DNA from: Sphingomonas sp. 3P27F8
GTDB lineage: Bacteria > Pseudomonadota > Alphaproteobacteria > Sphingomonadales > Sphingomonadaceae
Reading direction: 5' to 3'
NCBI RefSeq assembly: GCF_005502745.1
Contig: NZ_SCNL01000010.1
Coordinates: forward strand, 1-64,000
Length of the DNA stretch: 64,000 bases
Positions 15,489 to 24,535 of the stretch are shown here, piece after piece. The position numbers and the translations under genes are program-made. Numbering within the stretch: position 1 is the stretch's first letter; each line of letters opens with the position of its first letter. The notes below the pieces were generated by a model, which worked only from the letters and a program-made list of their open reading frames with translations, searched no databases and was not told the DNA's origin.

Positions 15489-17528
15489 TTAGAAAGTGAA
15501 GCGGACACCGCCGAACACTGAACGGCCCTCGCCCGGGAAAAAGACCGCGCGATTGATGCCGGGCTGGCTGGCATCGGTGATCGCGGCGAATTCGGCGGTA
15601 TATCGCTTGTCGGCAAGGTTTCGCGCATCGACGAAGATCGTCGCCGGCCCGACCGCGAACCCGCCGCTGATATTCACCACGGCATAACCCGGCGCCTTCA
15701 TCGTATTGGCATAATCCACCCAGACCGATTTCATCCGCCAGTCGAGGAACGGCTCCAGATAAACGCCGTGCGCGCCATCGTAGCGAACGCCGATGCGATA
15801 CTGGTGTTCGGGCGCGACCGGCAGGCGATTGTTGCGATAGACGGGATCGTTGACGAAGCGGAAATCCGACCAGGCATAGGTCTGGCGCAGGCGAAGGCCG
15901 GGCGCGATCCGCCAGTCGAGGCTCGCCTCCACGCCCTGGTGCCGCGTGCGACCCGCGTTGAACACCGCCGCGGGCAGATTCGCGGCGGGCAGGAAGCTCA
16001 GCAATTCACCATCGATATCGGCGCGGTAATAGTCCACGTCCCAGGTGAAGGCGCCTGCGCGGCCGCGCGTGCCTGCTTCCGCCGTCCAGGCTCGCTGCGT
16101 ATCGAGCGGCACGAACAGCGAGCCGCTGGTATTGGTCTGCGTCAGCGCGCCGAAATGCGGCGGCTCTACCGAGCGGGTATAGTTCGCATAGACCTGCGTG
16201 GCGCCATGTTCGAACAGCAGGCCGATACGTGGCGCGAACCAGTCGTAGCTCACGTCGTCGGCCTTGCTGGCGAGCCGGTTCTTGTAGTCACGCGTGGCAC
16301 GGCCCCACGAGCCGCCCGCGACGAGCGCCAGCTCGGGCACGACGAAAAAGCGCCCCTCCGCAAACACGTCCAGCCCGCTTGCGAGTTGCTGCGCGTCACC
16401 GATCCGCGGGCCGTTCTGGCCGCCGAAGTTTAAGTAGAGGTTCTGCTCGGTGCCGCCTTGACGGTAATAGGCACCGAAGAACAGGTCCGCCTTATGTCCG
16501 GCGATCTCGCCCGACACGTCGAAGCGGCCGAACAGCCCCTGCGTGTCGGTATCCTGATCGATCACGATCGAGATCGGGTGGTGAAGATCGGTCTGCGTGG
16601 CATAGGCGCCGCCCTCGAACACCACATTGTCGCTGAGGCGCAGCCGCGTCTGGAGCGTGACGCGTTCCACCGTCTGGTCGCGCGCCTGCTTGCGCGCCAC
16701 CACGCCGTCGCCGGCATAGCGCGGATTGTTCAGGGCATCGCTCAGCGTGAGCGCGCCAGGCACGCCCTGGCGGATATCGGCCGCATAGCCGATCAGCCGC
16801 ACTTCGTTATCCTCGCCGAAGCTGTAGCCAAGGTTTACCGTGCCGCGCGTCACGTCCGACTTTTCCTGCTGGCGAAAGCCGTCGGAATGATAGCTGTGGA
16901 CCGAGGCGTAATAATCGAACGACCCCGCCTTCCCAGCCGCAGCCGCCCGCACCCGATATGTTTCGAACGAGCCGCCCTCCAGCCGAAAATCGAACGGCGT
17001 CTCCGCCGTCTTGCCGTTCGGGGTGACGAGGTTCACGGCGCCGCCAAGCTGCGCACCACCGAAGCGCAGTGCGTTGCCACCCTTGTACACCTCGATATAG
17101 CGCGCGCCGAGCGGATCGATCTTCTGGAAATCGGAAAAGCCATCCGCATCCGCGAACGGCACGCCATCCTGCGCGAGCAGCACGCCGCGCTGATGATAGC
17201 TCTGGTCCAGCCCCGAGCCACGGATCGACAGCCGCGATTCATCGCCATAGCGCTTGTTGGCAAGCACGCCCGGCACGTCCCGCAGCAGATCGTAGATGCC
17301 GGTGACGCTGCGATCCTCATAGGTTTCGGCCGCCACCACGGATACCGAGCCCGGCGTGCGCGCGAGCCGCTGGCGCGCCTCCGAAACGACCGCCGGATCG
17401 CCAGCCTGGGCGGCAGCGGTTACGATGATATCGGGCTGCTTTCCATCCGCGCCGTCAGTCGGATCGGCAAAGGCGGGCGTGGCAATGATGGTGGAGGCGA
17501 GCAGCGCCGCCTGAATGGTCCTGAACAT
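15489..17528 (-). CDS. TonB-dependent receptor (copper-type, OprC-like context)
   Basis: A 679-residue outer-membrane TonB-dependent receptor. It has a signal peptide (MFRTIQAALLASTIIATPAFA), a plug domain with SIRGSGLDQSYHQRGVLLAQDGVPFADADG and GGAQLGGAVNLVTPNG, and a C-terminal beta-barrel ending in aromatic F (GVRFTF). The ATG at 17528 gives the clean signal peptide; an earlier start adds eight charged residues. Flanked by DUF2946 and YcnI-like genes on the same strand, so copper or a copper chelate is the likeliest substrate; this is inferred from context only. Confidence 0.9.
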   Translation of the reverse strand: MFRTIQAALLASTIIATPAFADPTDGADGKQPDIIVTAAAQAGDPAVVSEARQRLARTPGSVSVVAAETYEDRSVTGIYDLLRDVPGVLANKRYGDESRLSIRGSGLDQSYHQRGVLLAQDGVPFADADGFSDFQKIDPLGARYIEVYKGGNALRFGGAQLGGAVNLVTPNGKTAETPFDFRLEGGSFETYRVRAAAAGKAGSFDYYASVHSYHSDGFRQQEKSDVTRGTVNLGYSFGEDNEVRLIGYAADIRQGVPGALTLSDALNNPRYAGDGVVARKQARDQTVERVTLQTRLRLSDNVVFEGGAYATQTDLHHPISIVIDQDTDTQGLFGRFDVSGEIAGHKADLFFGAYYRQGGTEQNLYLNFGGQNGPRIGDAQQLASGLDVFAEGRFFVVPELALVAGGSWGRATRDYKNRLASKADDVSYDWFAPRIGLLFEHGATQVYANYTRSVEPPHFGALTQTNTSGSLFVPLDTQRAWTAEAGTRGRAGAFTWDVDYYRADIDGELLSFLPAANLPAAVFNAGRTRHQGVEASLDWRIAPGLRLRQTYAWSDFRFVNDPVYRNNRLPVAPEHQYRIGVRYDGAHGVYLEPFLDWRMKSVWVDYANTMKAPGYAVVNISGGFAVGPATIFVDARNLADKRYTAEFAAITDASQPGINRAVFFPGEGRSVFGGVRFTF

Positions 17529-17604
17529 GAGAATCCCCTTTGCGGCGCGCATCGGTGGCGCGCCGGATATGTCGCTGGTTGTCGAGCGGGCGCGGCCCGT
17601 CGGG

Positions 17605-18009
17605 TCAGGCGATCAGGGGCGGCCCGCGCAGGGGCGGCCGCAACCACGCGGCGGCGCGCGGCGGCAGGGTGACAGCGAGCAGCAGCGCAATCGCGAGGAT
17701 GAACAGCAATGCCTGCGCAAGCTGGATCGCATCCGCCCCGCCGATCAGCGGCAGCGCGAGATCGGCGAAGGCGCACGGGCTGCGCGCCTGATCGCCTTCG
17801 TCGCCGGTGTGGTGCACCTGTTCGAGGCCCGGGACAGACACGGCCATCATCGTCGGTCCGTAACCGCTACAGATGCCGATCACGACGCGGCCATTATCAA
17901 GCGTCGGCATAAAGCCCGCCGGCACCAGCACGCGCACCGCCAGCGTTGCCGCGACGATCAGCACGGCAAGTAGAGGAAAGGTTCGCAAAAGGCGACGAAG
18001 CGCGCTCAC
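17605..18009 (-). CDS. DUF2946 family protein
   Basis: A 134-residue protein with an N-terminal transmembrane segment (LLAVLIVAATLAVRVLVPAGFMP) and a C-terminal one, and a central region with GICSGYGP, HHTGDEGDQ and CAFADLALPL containing Cys and His. This matches DUF2946, usually encoded beside copper-related TonB receptors. First gene of the apparent three-gene minus-strand group. Metal binding is plausible from the Cys/His content but not shown. Confidence 0.85.
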   Translation of the reverse strand: MSALRRLLRTFPLLAVLIVAATLAVRVLVPAGFMPTLDNGRVVIGICSGYGPTMMAVSVPGLEQVHHTGDEGDQARSPCAFADLALPLIGGADAIQLAQALLFILAIALLLAVTLPPRAAAWLRPPLRGPPLIA

Positions 18010-18067
18010 GCGGTTGCGTTAGCGGGGTGCGATACGCTTGTCACCGGCTCTGCCGACAAATCGGGAG

Positions 18068-18100
18068 GGGTCGCCTTTTCCACTGAAGGAAAGGCGACCC
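18068..18100 (-). terminator. Terminator of the NAD-glutamate dehydrogenase gene
   Basis: A strong hairpin with arms GGGTCGCCTTTTCC (18068-18081) and GGAAAGGCGACCC (18088-18100), 13 paired bases with one bulged T and a short loop, 17 bp beyond the end of the minus-strand gdh gene. The run after it on the minus strand (CTCCCGATTTG) is only moderately T-rich. Confidence 0.65.
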
Positions 18101-18116
18101 TGCGGGCGTTCCGCCC

Positions 18117-21100
18117 CTATCGACCGAGCAATACGCGCGCCTGACCCGCGATCTGTGCGAGCATCGCGGCATTGAGCGCGGGGGCGTGGCGGGCACGATC
18201 GACCAGCGCCTTGAACTGCGCCACGCGCGCACCATTGGCACCCAGCCATTCATCGACCAGCTTGCCGGGATCGCCCTTTCCGGCGCGGCCGAGGAAATCG
18301 AAGCGCAATTGCTGGAAATCGCGCGCCAGCCCGGCGATCAGCAGCCGCTCCCACGGATCGCTGGGAATGATGCGCGCCGCATTGGTCTGCGCCCAATCCA
18401 GCCCGAGCGCCTGGCCCAGCCCGGTAAAGGCACGTGCGACCTTCGTTTCGTCAAGCCGCAGGCGATCGCTGAGATCCGCGAGGCCGATCGCGCCGTCCAG
18501 CTCGAACAGTCGCACGACCTTGCCGGCCAGCGCCGCCGGGGCGCCCGAAGCTTCCAGCGTGGCAACGATGCGCCCGCTCTGCGCGCGTGCCTCTTCAAGC
18601 AGCAGTTCGCCGGTATGCGCGTCGAGATTGGCGAAGCCCTTGCCGATCCGCTTCAGCACCGCCTCCGGCGCGGTGCCCGGCGCAGTGACTCGCAGCAGAT
18701 CCGCGATCTGCGAACGGGTAGCCGCCGCCACCTCGTCGAACAGCGCTAGCCGAGCGGCCTCCGGCATCGCGCCCGTCTCGATCTCGCCCCACAGCGTGGG
18801 CAGATCGAACAGCCGCTCGACCACCACGAACATCGCCGCGATGTCGGAAAGCGCTGCGCCCTCCTCCTCCGCAAGCTCGAACGGGTGAAGCACGCCGATG
18901 CGGTTGATGATCCGGTTGGCGAGCTTGGTGGCGACGATCTCGCCGCGCAGCCGGTGTTCGTCGATCGCCTTGCCGAACCGTTCCCGCATCGCCGGCGGGA
19001 AGGCGGCATGGAGATCGCGTTTCATCGCCGGATCGGTGGCGAGCGCGGCATGTTCGATCGCCTCCTGCAACGCGAGCTTGGCGGTGGCGAGCAGCACGGC
19101 CAGCTCCGGCCGGGTCAGCCCGCGCCCTTCGATGCCGCGACGCAGAAGCTCGTCATTCGACGCGAGGCCCTCTACCTTGCGATCGAGGCGGCCGGCATCC
19201 TCGAACATCTCGATCACGCGGACATAGCTCGGCAGCCCGCGCGCACCATCGCCCTCCGCGATCGACAGCGCGAGCGTCTGGAGGCGATTATCCTCCAGCA
19301 CCAAGTGCGCCACGTCATCGGTCATCGACACGAGCAGCTGGTTGCGATCCTCGAACGCGAGGCGCTTCTCGATCATCTCGCGGTTGAGCGCGATCTTGAT
19401 ATTCACCTCATTATCCGAGCAATCGACGCCGGCCGAATTATCGATGAAGTCGGTATTGATGCGCCCGCCGCGCGCGGCGAACGCGATGCGCGCCGCCTGC
19501 GTGACGCCAAGGTTCGCCCCCTCGCCCACCGCAATCGCGCGCACGTCCTCCGCATCGACGCGCAGACGATCGTTGGCGGGATCGCCGACGGTGGCGTTAT
19601 TCTCCGCCGCCGCCTTGATGTACGTGCCGATGCCGCCGAACCATATCAGGTCAACCGGGCTCTTCAGGATCGCCGAGATCAGCCCGGCCGGCTCGATCTC
19701 ATCCACCGCAATATCGAGCGCGGCTTTCACTTCCGGGGTCAATCTGATCGATTTGGCGCTGCGCGGAAAGACGCCGCCGCCTTTGGAAATCAACGCCTTG
19801 TCATAATCTTCCCAGCTCGACCGCGGCAGTGCGAAAAGGCGCGCGCGCTCGTTCCAGCTCGTCGCGGGATCTGGATCGGGATCAAGGAAGATGTGGCGGT
19901 GGTCGTAGGCCGCGACGATCTTCAGCGTCTTGCTTAGCAGCATCCCGTTGCCGAACACGTCCCCGGACATGTCGCCGCAACCGACGACCCGGATCGATTG
20001 GGTTTGCACGTCCACACCGCGCTCGGCGAAATGACGCTGCACCGAGATCCACGCGCCCTTGGCGGTGATACCCATCGCCTTGTGGTCATAGCCGACCGAG
20101 CCGCCGCTGGCGAAGGCGTCGCCCAGCCAAAAATCACGCTCCAGCGCGATCGCATTGGCGACATCGCTGAACGTCGCGGTGCCCTTGTCGGCCGCGACGA
20201 CGAAATAGGGGTCGTCGTCATCCAGGATCGCGACGCCCTTCGGGTGCACCACCTTCCCGCCGACGATGTTGTCGGTGATCGACAGCAGCGTGCGGATGAA
20301 GATGCGATAGCTCTCCGTCCCCTCCGCCAGCCAGGCGTCACGATCGACCGCAGGGTTCGGGAGTTGCTTGGGGTAAAAGCCGCCCTTCGCGCCGGTCGGC
20401 ACGATCACCGCGTTCTTGACGCGCTGCGCCTTCATCAGGCCGAGGATCTCGGTGCGGAAGTCGTCGCGCCGGTCCGACCAGCGCAGGCCGCCACGGGCGA
20501 CCGGCCCGGCGCGCAGGTGGATGCCCTCCACGCGCGGTGAATAGACCCACACCTCGCGCCACGGCAGCGGTGCCGGCAGGCCAGGTATCTTCGCGCTGTC
20601 CAGCTTGAACGCCAGCGCCTCGCGCGCCGCATCGGTGAAGGCATTGGTCCGCAGCGTCGCGCCGATCACCGCGCGATACGCGCGCAGGATGCGATCGTCA
20701 TCGATCGCGACCACGGCCTCTAGCCCCGCTTCAATCGCGTGATCGACCGCCGCATCATCGCCCTTCGCACCGGGCTTGTGGGTGAGGATGAACCGATCGA
20801 TAAGCGCGCGCGTCACGGCGGGCGCACGGCCGAGCGCATCGACGACGGTGGTGAGGCCGTAGCTCATTCCCGCCTGCCGCAGATAGCGGAACCAAGCGCG
20901 CAACAGCACCACCGCATCCGGTGCGATGCCGACATCGAGGATAAGGCGGTTGAACTCGTCATTCTCCGCCTCGCCTTTCAGCACAGCGGCGACGGCGCCC
21001 TCGAGCACTTCCTTCGCCACCGCGCCGTCGGCCTCGTTCGCCTCCAGTGTGAAATCATGGACGTAGCTTTCGGCTTCCTCGCGCAGGCGCGTCGCCCATT

Positions 21101-22742
21101 CGCCGATCACCCGAAAGCCGAAATTCTCCAGCACGGGCACCGCATCCGACAATGCCAGCGGGCCGTTGGTCTTGTAGATCTTGAGGCGCTGCTCGCCCGC
21201 GGTGGCTGGGTAGAGATTAACCTGGCGATCCTCCGCGCCATCAAGTTCGGCAAGCCGCAGCACGTCCTCGGCCGCCTCCTCCGCCGTGCCGACGGTACGA
21301 TAGCTCATCGGGAAGGCCGCCGCCCAGCGCAGCGAAAGGCGCGCCGCGCGCGGCGCCGGCAGACGCTCCATCAGCGCGGCCTCGACATCGCGAACCCAGC
21401 CGCGCACCATTTTCTCAAGCTGCGCGTCGAGCGCATCCTCGTCCGGCATCCCGCTCGATCCACGCAGATCAACGGTATAGCGGATCAGCGCGGTGCTGCC
21501 GTCCTCCATCGCGACCGTCCAGTTGAGGATCGCCCCGCCGGCGGCATCGGCGATCATATCCCCGATGGCGACGCGGCGCGCGGTGGTCAGTTCGTCGCGC
21601 GGCAGCCAGACGAAACCGAACAACTGCCGCCCGAGCGGCGAGCGCACCAGCACCAGCTTCGGGCGCGGGCGATCGGCGATGCTCATCGCGATCAGCGCCA
21701 GCCGCTCGAGCGATTCCTGATCGAAGGCGATGACCAGATCGTGCGGCAGCGAGCCCATCGCGTGCGCCAGTGCCTTTCCAGTGTGGCCGGCCGGATCGAA
21801 GCCGAACTTCCCCTCCATATCCGCCAGACGCTGGCGCAGCACCGGCACGGCACGCGGCGGCGCGGCGAGCGCGGCGCTCGTCCACAGCCCGGCGTGAATC
21901 GACAGCCCGGCGTAGTTGCCGCCCTCGATCACCGGCACGATAATGAGGTCGATCGGCACGCGGCGATGCACCGGGGAGATCAGGCTGGACTTCAGCAGCA
22001 GCGGCGCCTCGCCGCCATTCTTGGCGAACCATGCCAGCGCCAGCTCAAGCGAACGCTGGGCGAGCAGCGGCACCTTGTGCGGATTGCGCGCGATGCCAAG
22101 CGCCTCGCCCGACCCACGTCCATCCGCGAACCAGCGCAGGTGGCCGATCAGCGTGAAATGACGATCGAGGAACCAGCGCATCAGCGTGGCGCCCTCACTC
22201 GACCCCCCAGTATCCTCGATCGATCCGGCATCGGCGGCGAGCGTGGCCTGCATCGCCCGCCAGTCCGAAACGGCCGCGCGCACATCGGCGAGCGCGCTTT
22301 CGATATCGGCGACGAGATCGCGACGCTCGCGCGCATCGGCGCGCTGCATCTCGATATAGACCATCGATTCGCGCGCGCCATCGGCATCCGAGACGCCCTT
22401 GATAACGCCGTCGGCCCCACGCGTTACGGCGATAACCGGGTGGATGATGCGATCGATCGCAATGTCATGCGCCGCGATCGCCGCCGCGATCGAGTCAACG
22501 AGAAACGGCATGTCGTCATTGACGATCGCCAGCCGTTGGCGCCTAGCGCCGGCGTCACCGGGAAGCTGTTCCAGCGCGATCGCGACCGTGCCCGGGGGCC
22601 GCCGCTCGGCGGTCGCGGCGAGGAAGCCGGCGGCCTCCGTCTGCTCGGCTGGGCCGAAGCCGTGAAGCTCCCCCGGAAGTGCGCGGTGGGTGAGACGGGC
22701 GGCGAGCGCTTCCGAAAGCGCCTTGAGCGATGACCTGGTCAT
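18117..22742 (-). CDS. NAD-dependent glutamate dehydrogenase, large (180-kDa) type
   Basis: Catalyses NAD+-dependent oxidative deamination of glutamate to 2-oxoglutarate in the cytoplasm. At 1541 residues it fits the large GDH class (L_180). A long N-terminal regulatory region holds ACT-like segments (e.g. RLAIVNDDMPFLVDSIAAAIAAHDIAIDRIIHPV near residue 70). The catalytic core near residue 790 contains VPTGAKGGFYPKQLP, whose Lys is in the substrate site, followed by the Rossmann region around VVGCGDMSGDVFGNGMLLS. A C-terminal helical domain follows. The 5' region carries a perfect inverted repeat about 52 bp upstream of the start, which may be an operator. A strong hairpin follows the stop. 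Confidence 0.96.
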   Translation of the reverse strand: MTRSSLKALSEALAARLTHRALPGELHGFGPAEQTEAAGFLAATAERRPPGTVAIALEQLPGDAGARRQRLAIVNDDMPFLVDSIAAAIAAHDIAIDRIIHPVIAVTRGADGVIKGVSDADGARESMVYIEMQRADARERRDLVADIESALADVRAAVSDWRAMQATLAADAGSIEDTGGSSEGATLMRWFLDRHFTLIGHLRWFADGRGSGEALGIARNPHKVPLLAQRSLELALAWFAKNGGEAPLLLKSSLISPVHRRVPIDLIIVPVIEGGNYAGLSIHAGLWTSAALAAPPRAVPVLRQRLADMEGKFGFDPAGHTGKALAHAMGSLPHDLVIAFDQESLERLALIAMSIADRPRPKLVLVRSPLGRQLFGFVWLPRDELTTARRVAIGDMIADAAGGAILNWTVAMEDGSTALIRYTVDLRGSSGMPDEDALDAQLEKMVRGWVRDVEAALMERLPAPRAARLSLRWAAAFPMSYRTVGTAEEAAEDVLRLAELDGAEDRQVNLYPATAGEQRLKIYKTNGPLALSDAVPVLENFGFRVIGEWATRLREEAESYVHDFTLEANEADGAVAKEVLEGAVAAVLKGEAENDEFNRLILDVGIAPDAVVLLRAWFRYLRQAGMSYGLTTVVDALGRAPAVTRALIDRFILTHKPGAKGDDAAVDHAIEAGLEAVVAIDDDRILRAYRAVIGATLRTNAFTDAAREALAFKLDSAKIPGLPAPLPWREVWVYSPRVEGIHLRAGPVARGGLRWSDRRDDFRTEILGLMKAQRVKNAVIVPTGAKGGFYPKQLPNPAVDRDAWLAEGTESYRIFIRTLLSITDNIVGGKVVHPKGVAILDDDDPYFVVAADKGTATFSDVANAIALERDFWLGDAFASGGSVGYDHKAMGITAKGAWISVQRHFAERGVDVQTQSIRVVGCGDMSGDVFGNGMLLSKTLKIVAAYDHRHIFLDPDPDPATSWNERARLFALPRSSWEDYDKALISKGGGVFPRSAKSIRLTPEVKAALDIAVDEIEPAGLISAILKSPVDLIWFGGIGTYIKAAAENNATVGDPANDRLRVDAEDVRAIAVGEGANLGVTQAARIAFAARGGRINTDFIDNSAGVDCSDNEVNIKIALNREMIEKRLAFEDRNQLLVSMTDDVAHLVLEDNRLQTLALSIAEGDGARGLPSYVRVIEMFEDAGRLDRKVEGLASNDELLRRGIEGRGLTRPELAVLLATAKLALQEAIEHAALATDPAMKRDLHAAFPPAMRERFGKAIDEHRLRGEIVATKLANRIINRIGVLHPFELAEEEGAALSDIAAMFVVVERLFDLPTLWGEIETGAMPEAARLALFDEVAAATRSQIADLLRVTAPGTAPEAVLKRIGKGFANLDAHTGELLLEEARAQSGRIVATLEASGAPAALAGKVVRLFELDGAIGLADLSDRLRLDETKVARAFTGLGQALGLDWAQTNAARIIPSDPWERLLIAGLARDFQQLRFDFLGRAGKGDPGKLVDEWLGANGARVAQFKALVDRARHAPALNAAMLAQIAGQARVLLGR

Positions 22743-23065
22743 AGGCGGGCGCTATGCGCCCACGCGCCGCCCGGCTCAAGACTTGTGACAAATGCGACAA
22801 TCCACGATTGTCGCGGCGTGGATTCTGGCGGGCTGTTCCAGTCCGAGACGGCGGACCCCGCCGCATCGAGCATCCTCGCAATTTTCAAGCATATGCCACG
22901 CAGGATCGGCAGCGATAGTGCGCCAAGCGCGCGCGATCAGCAACGTTGCACGCCGCGCTGGCATATGCCCGGCAGAGCGCGCCTGGCATCGCGAGCCAGG
23001 ACTTATCGCGCTAACGGAATTTTCTTTCGGCGATGCCGCCCTGGTCAGACGTGTCGAGCGCCGAA
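22743..23065. other. Intergenic region upstream of gdh, 323 bp
   Basis: No supported gene is seen. It lies between the end of the PAS-protein gene and the start of gdh, both on the minus strand, so it should hold the gdh promoter and leader. The only clear structure is the inverted repeat at 22795-22813, listed separately. Confidence 0.6.
22795..22813. promoter_or_regulatory. Perfect inverted repeat upstream of gdh (candidate operator)
   Basis: CGACAATC-CAC-GATTGTCG is a perfect 8-bp inverted repeat with a 3-nt spacer, 53-71 bp upstream of the gdh start codon. Its size and symmetry suit a dimeric regulator. No T-tract follows, so terminator function is unlikely. Regulator unknown. Confidence 0.45.
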
Positions 23066-24319
23066 TCAGTCCAGCGCCGCAAGCGCGCGTGTCGCAAGTC
23101 GCGGATCATTGGCGACCGCGCCCAGCACGTCGAGTTCGCCCGTTCCGTTCGCGCGCGCCACCAGCACGACGATCTCGCCCGCGACGGCGCCCGTATCGAG
23201 CGAGACGTGCGCGATAGCCTTGCGATCGGTCGATGGCGCCGGCCGCATCACCTTCGCGGGACGACGCAGCGCGCGTTCGGCCGCGACGATACCCTTCACG
23301 CCAGCGGGATATTGATCGATGAAGGCGCCAAGTCCGCCCATCGGCACGCCTTCGCGAAGCGCGAAGCTCAGCACGGCGGCGAATTCGGTAATGCGCGTCT
23401 TGTCATAATCCGCGCCGAACACGAGCTTGATGATCGGCGTCATCGGCGCGCGCGCCTGCTGGGAGAGGCCGGCATCCTCCAGCAACTCGCCGAGACCATC
23501 CGCATCGCTCCCGGCGGCGAGCGCGAAGTCATGCGCTCGCCCCAGCGCACGATACAAGGCCGAGCGGCTTCGCACATCGGAGGCGCGCGCCGCAGCCGCG
23601 CTTTCCCGCGCGAGCGCCAGCCTGTCACCGAGCGAATGCGGCGCCACCGCCTCCTCGGCATCGGCCGCGTCCACGCGCCGGCTCGGCCCGTCAGCCCAAA
23701 CCTCGGGCGCGTCGCCAGGGGCCTCGGCGGTCGCTGCCGGCGCGGCGCGCATCGCGGCGGCAAGTTCAACATCCAACCGCGCCTGTTCGTCGCCGCCAAG
23801 TACTTCCTTCCAGTTGATGACGCCATAGATGAAGTCGATCTGGTCATCGCTGGAGGAGAATGGCATCAGAATGCCGCGATAGAGCGTCTGGTAACCGCGC
23901 CGGCCGACGAATTCGGCTTCGAAGCCGATCGGAGCGCGATTGGCGATGATCTGCAGATAATGGTCAGTCAGCCGCGACAGCAGCGAGCGCGCCGGCACAT
24001 CTGCTATGCGCGTGATCGCGTGATCCAACGCACATTCTTCGCGCAGCGCGCGGCCGAGGAACTGGATTTCGGGGTCGTCGATTCCGCGCGTGAAATCCAG
24101 CAACACGCTGTGCGCGCCGAAATCGGCGATGCCGGCGGGATCGAGATCCTCGATCGACGGATATGGCCGCCCCTTCAGCAAGGAAACCCAGTGGTTATAG
24201 GCGCGCACGTGCATCCGGCGCTCATCCGTGCCGATCGCTTCCATCGGCTCACCTACCCCGCCGTCGGCCGGATCATTGTCATGTGGCCGGCCATCATCGA
24301 AGCCGCGGGCGGTGTCCAT
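23066..24319 (-). CDS. PAS-domain protein
   Basis: A 417-residue cytoplasmic protein. Residues about 30-185 resemble the PAS-type sensory domain found in sphingomonad and other alphaproteobacterial proteins (HVRAYNHWVSLLKGRPYPSIEDLDP, HSVLLDFTRGIDDPEIQFLGRALREEC, then SRLTDHYLQIIANRAPIGFEAEF and LYRGILMPFSSSDDQIDFIYGVINW). The remainder has low-complexity Ala/Pro/Asp linkers and helical segments with no kinase or output domain recognised. The ATG at 24319 has an excellent Shine-Dalgarno (GAGGGGAA) three bases upstream; longer readings are not supported. It may be a signal-sensing adaptor. Confidence 0.78.
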   Translation of the reverse strand: MDTARGFDDGRPHDNDPADGGVGEPMEAIGTDERRMHVRAYNHWVSLLKGRPYPSIEDLDPAGIADFGAHSVLLDFTRGIDDPEIQFLGRALREECALDHAITRIADVPARSLLSRLTDHYLQIIANRAPIGFEAEFVGRRGYQTLYRGILMPFSSSDDQIDFIYGVINWKEVLGGDEQARLDVELAAAMRAAPAATAEAPGDAPEVWADGPSRRVDAADAEEAVAPHSLGDRLALARESAAAARASDVRSRSALYRALGRAHDFALAAGSDADGLGELLEDAGLSQQARAPMTPIIKLVFGADYDKTRITEFAAVLSFALREGVPMGGLGAFIDQYPAGVKGIVAAERALRRPAKVMRPAPSTDRKAIAHVSLDTGAVAGEIVVLVARANGTGELDVLGAVANDPRLATRALAALD

Positions 24320-24459
24320 AAATTCCCCTCGACGCATCTGTCGGTAACGCCCGCGATTGTGCCCACTCATGGTAAAGGAGCCGTAAACAACAGCGCGCTT
24401 GCAAGCCCCTGATACTCCTGCTAGGCGCCGCGCCTCGACACGCTCGCTGGCGTGTCCTG

Positions 24460-24535
24460 GCCGCTTTAGCTCAGCTGGTAGAGCATCGCATTCGTAATGC
24501 GGGGGTCACAGGTTCGAGTCCTGTAAGCGGCACCA
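24460..24535 (+). tRNA. tRNA-Thr (anticodon CGT)
   Basis: A complete 76-nt cloverleaf. Acceptor GCCGCTT (24460-24466) pairs with AAGCGGC (24525-24531), with discriminator A and an encoded CCA. The D-arm is AGCTCAGCTGGTAGAGC, the anticodon loop TTCGTAA gives anticodon CGT (codon ACG), and the T-arm is CACAGGTTCGAGTCCTGT. The 3' end (from 24529) is shared with the right junction of the island, so this tRNA is the integration site. The gene remains intact after integration. Confidence 0.97.

Noticed and set aside
16458..17672. Long plus-strand frame opposite the TonB receptor
   Set aside because: Antisense shadow of a confident receptor gene, composition Arg/His/Ala-rich, no domain.
20739..22733. 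664-codon plus-strand frame opposite NAD-glutamate dehydrogenase
   Set aside because: Antisense shadow in GC-rich coding DNA; the minus-strand protein has clear catalytic motifs.
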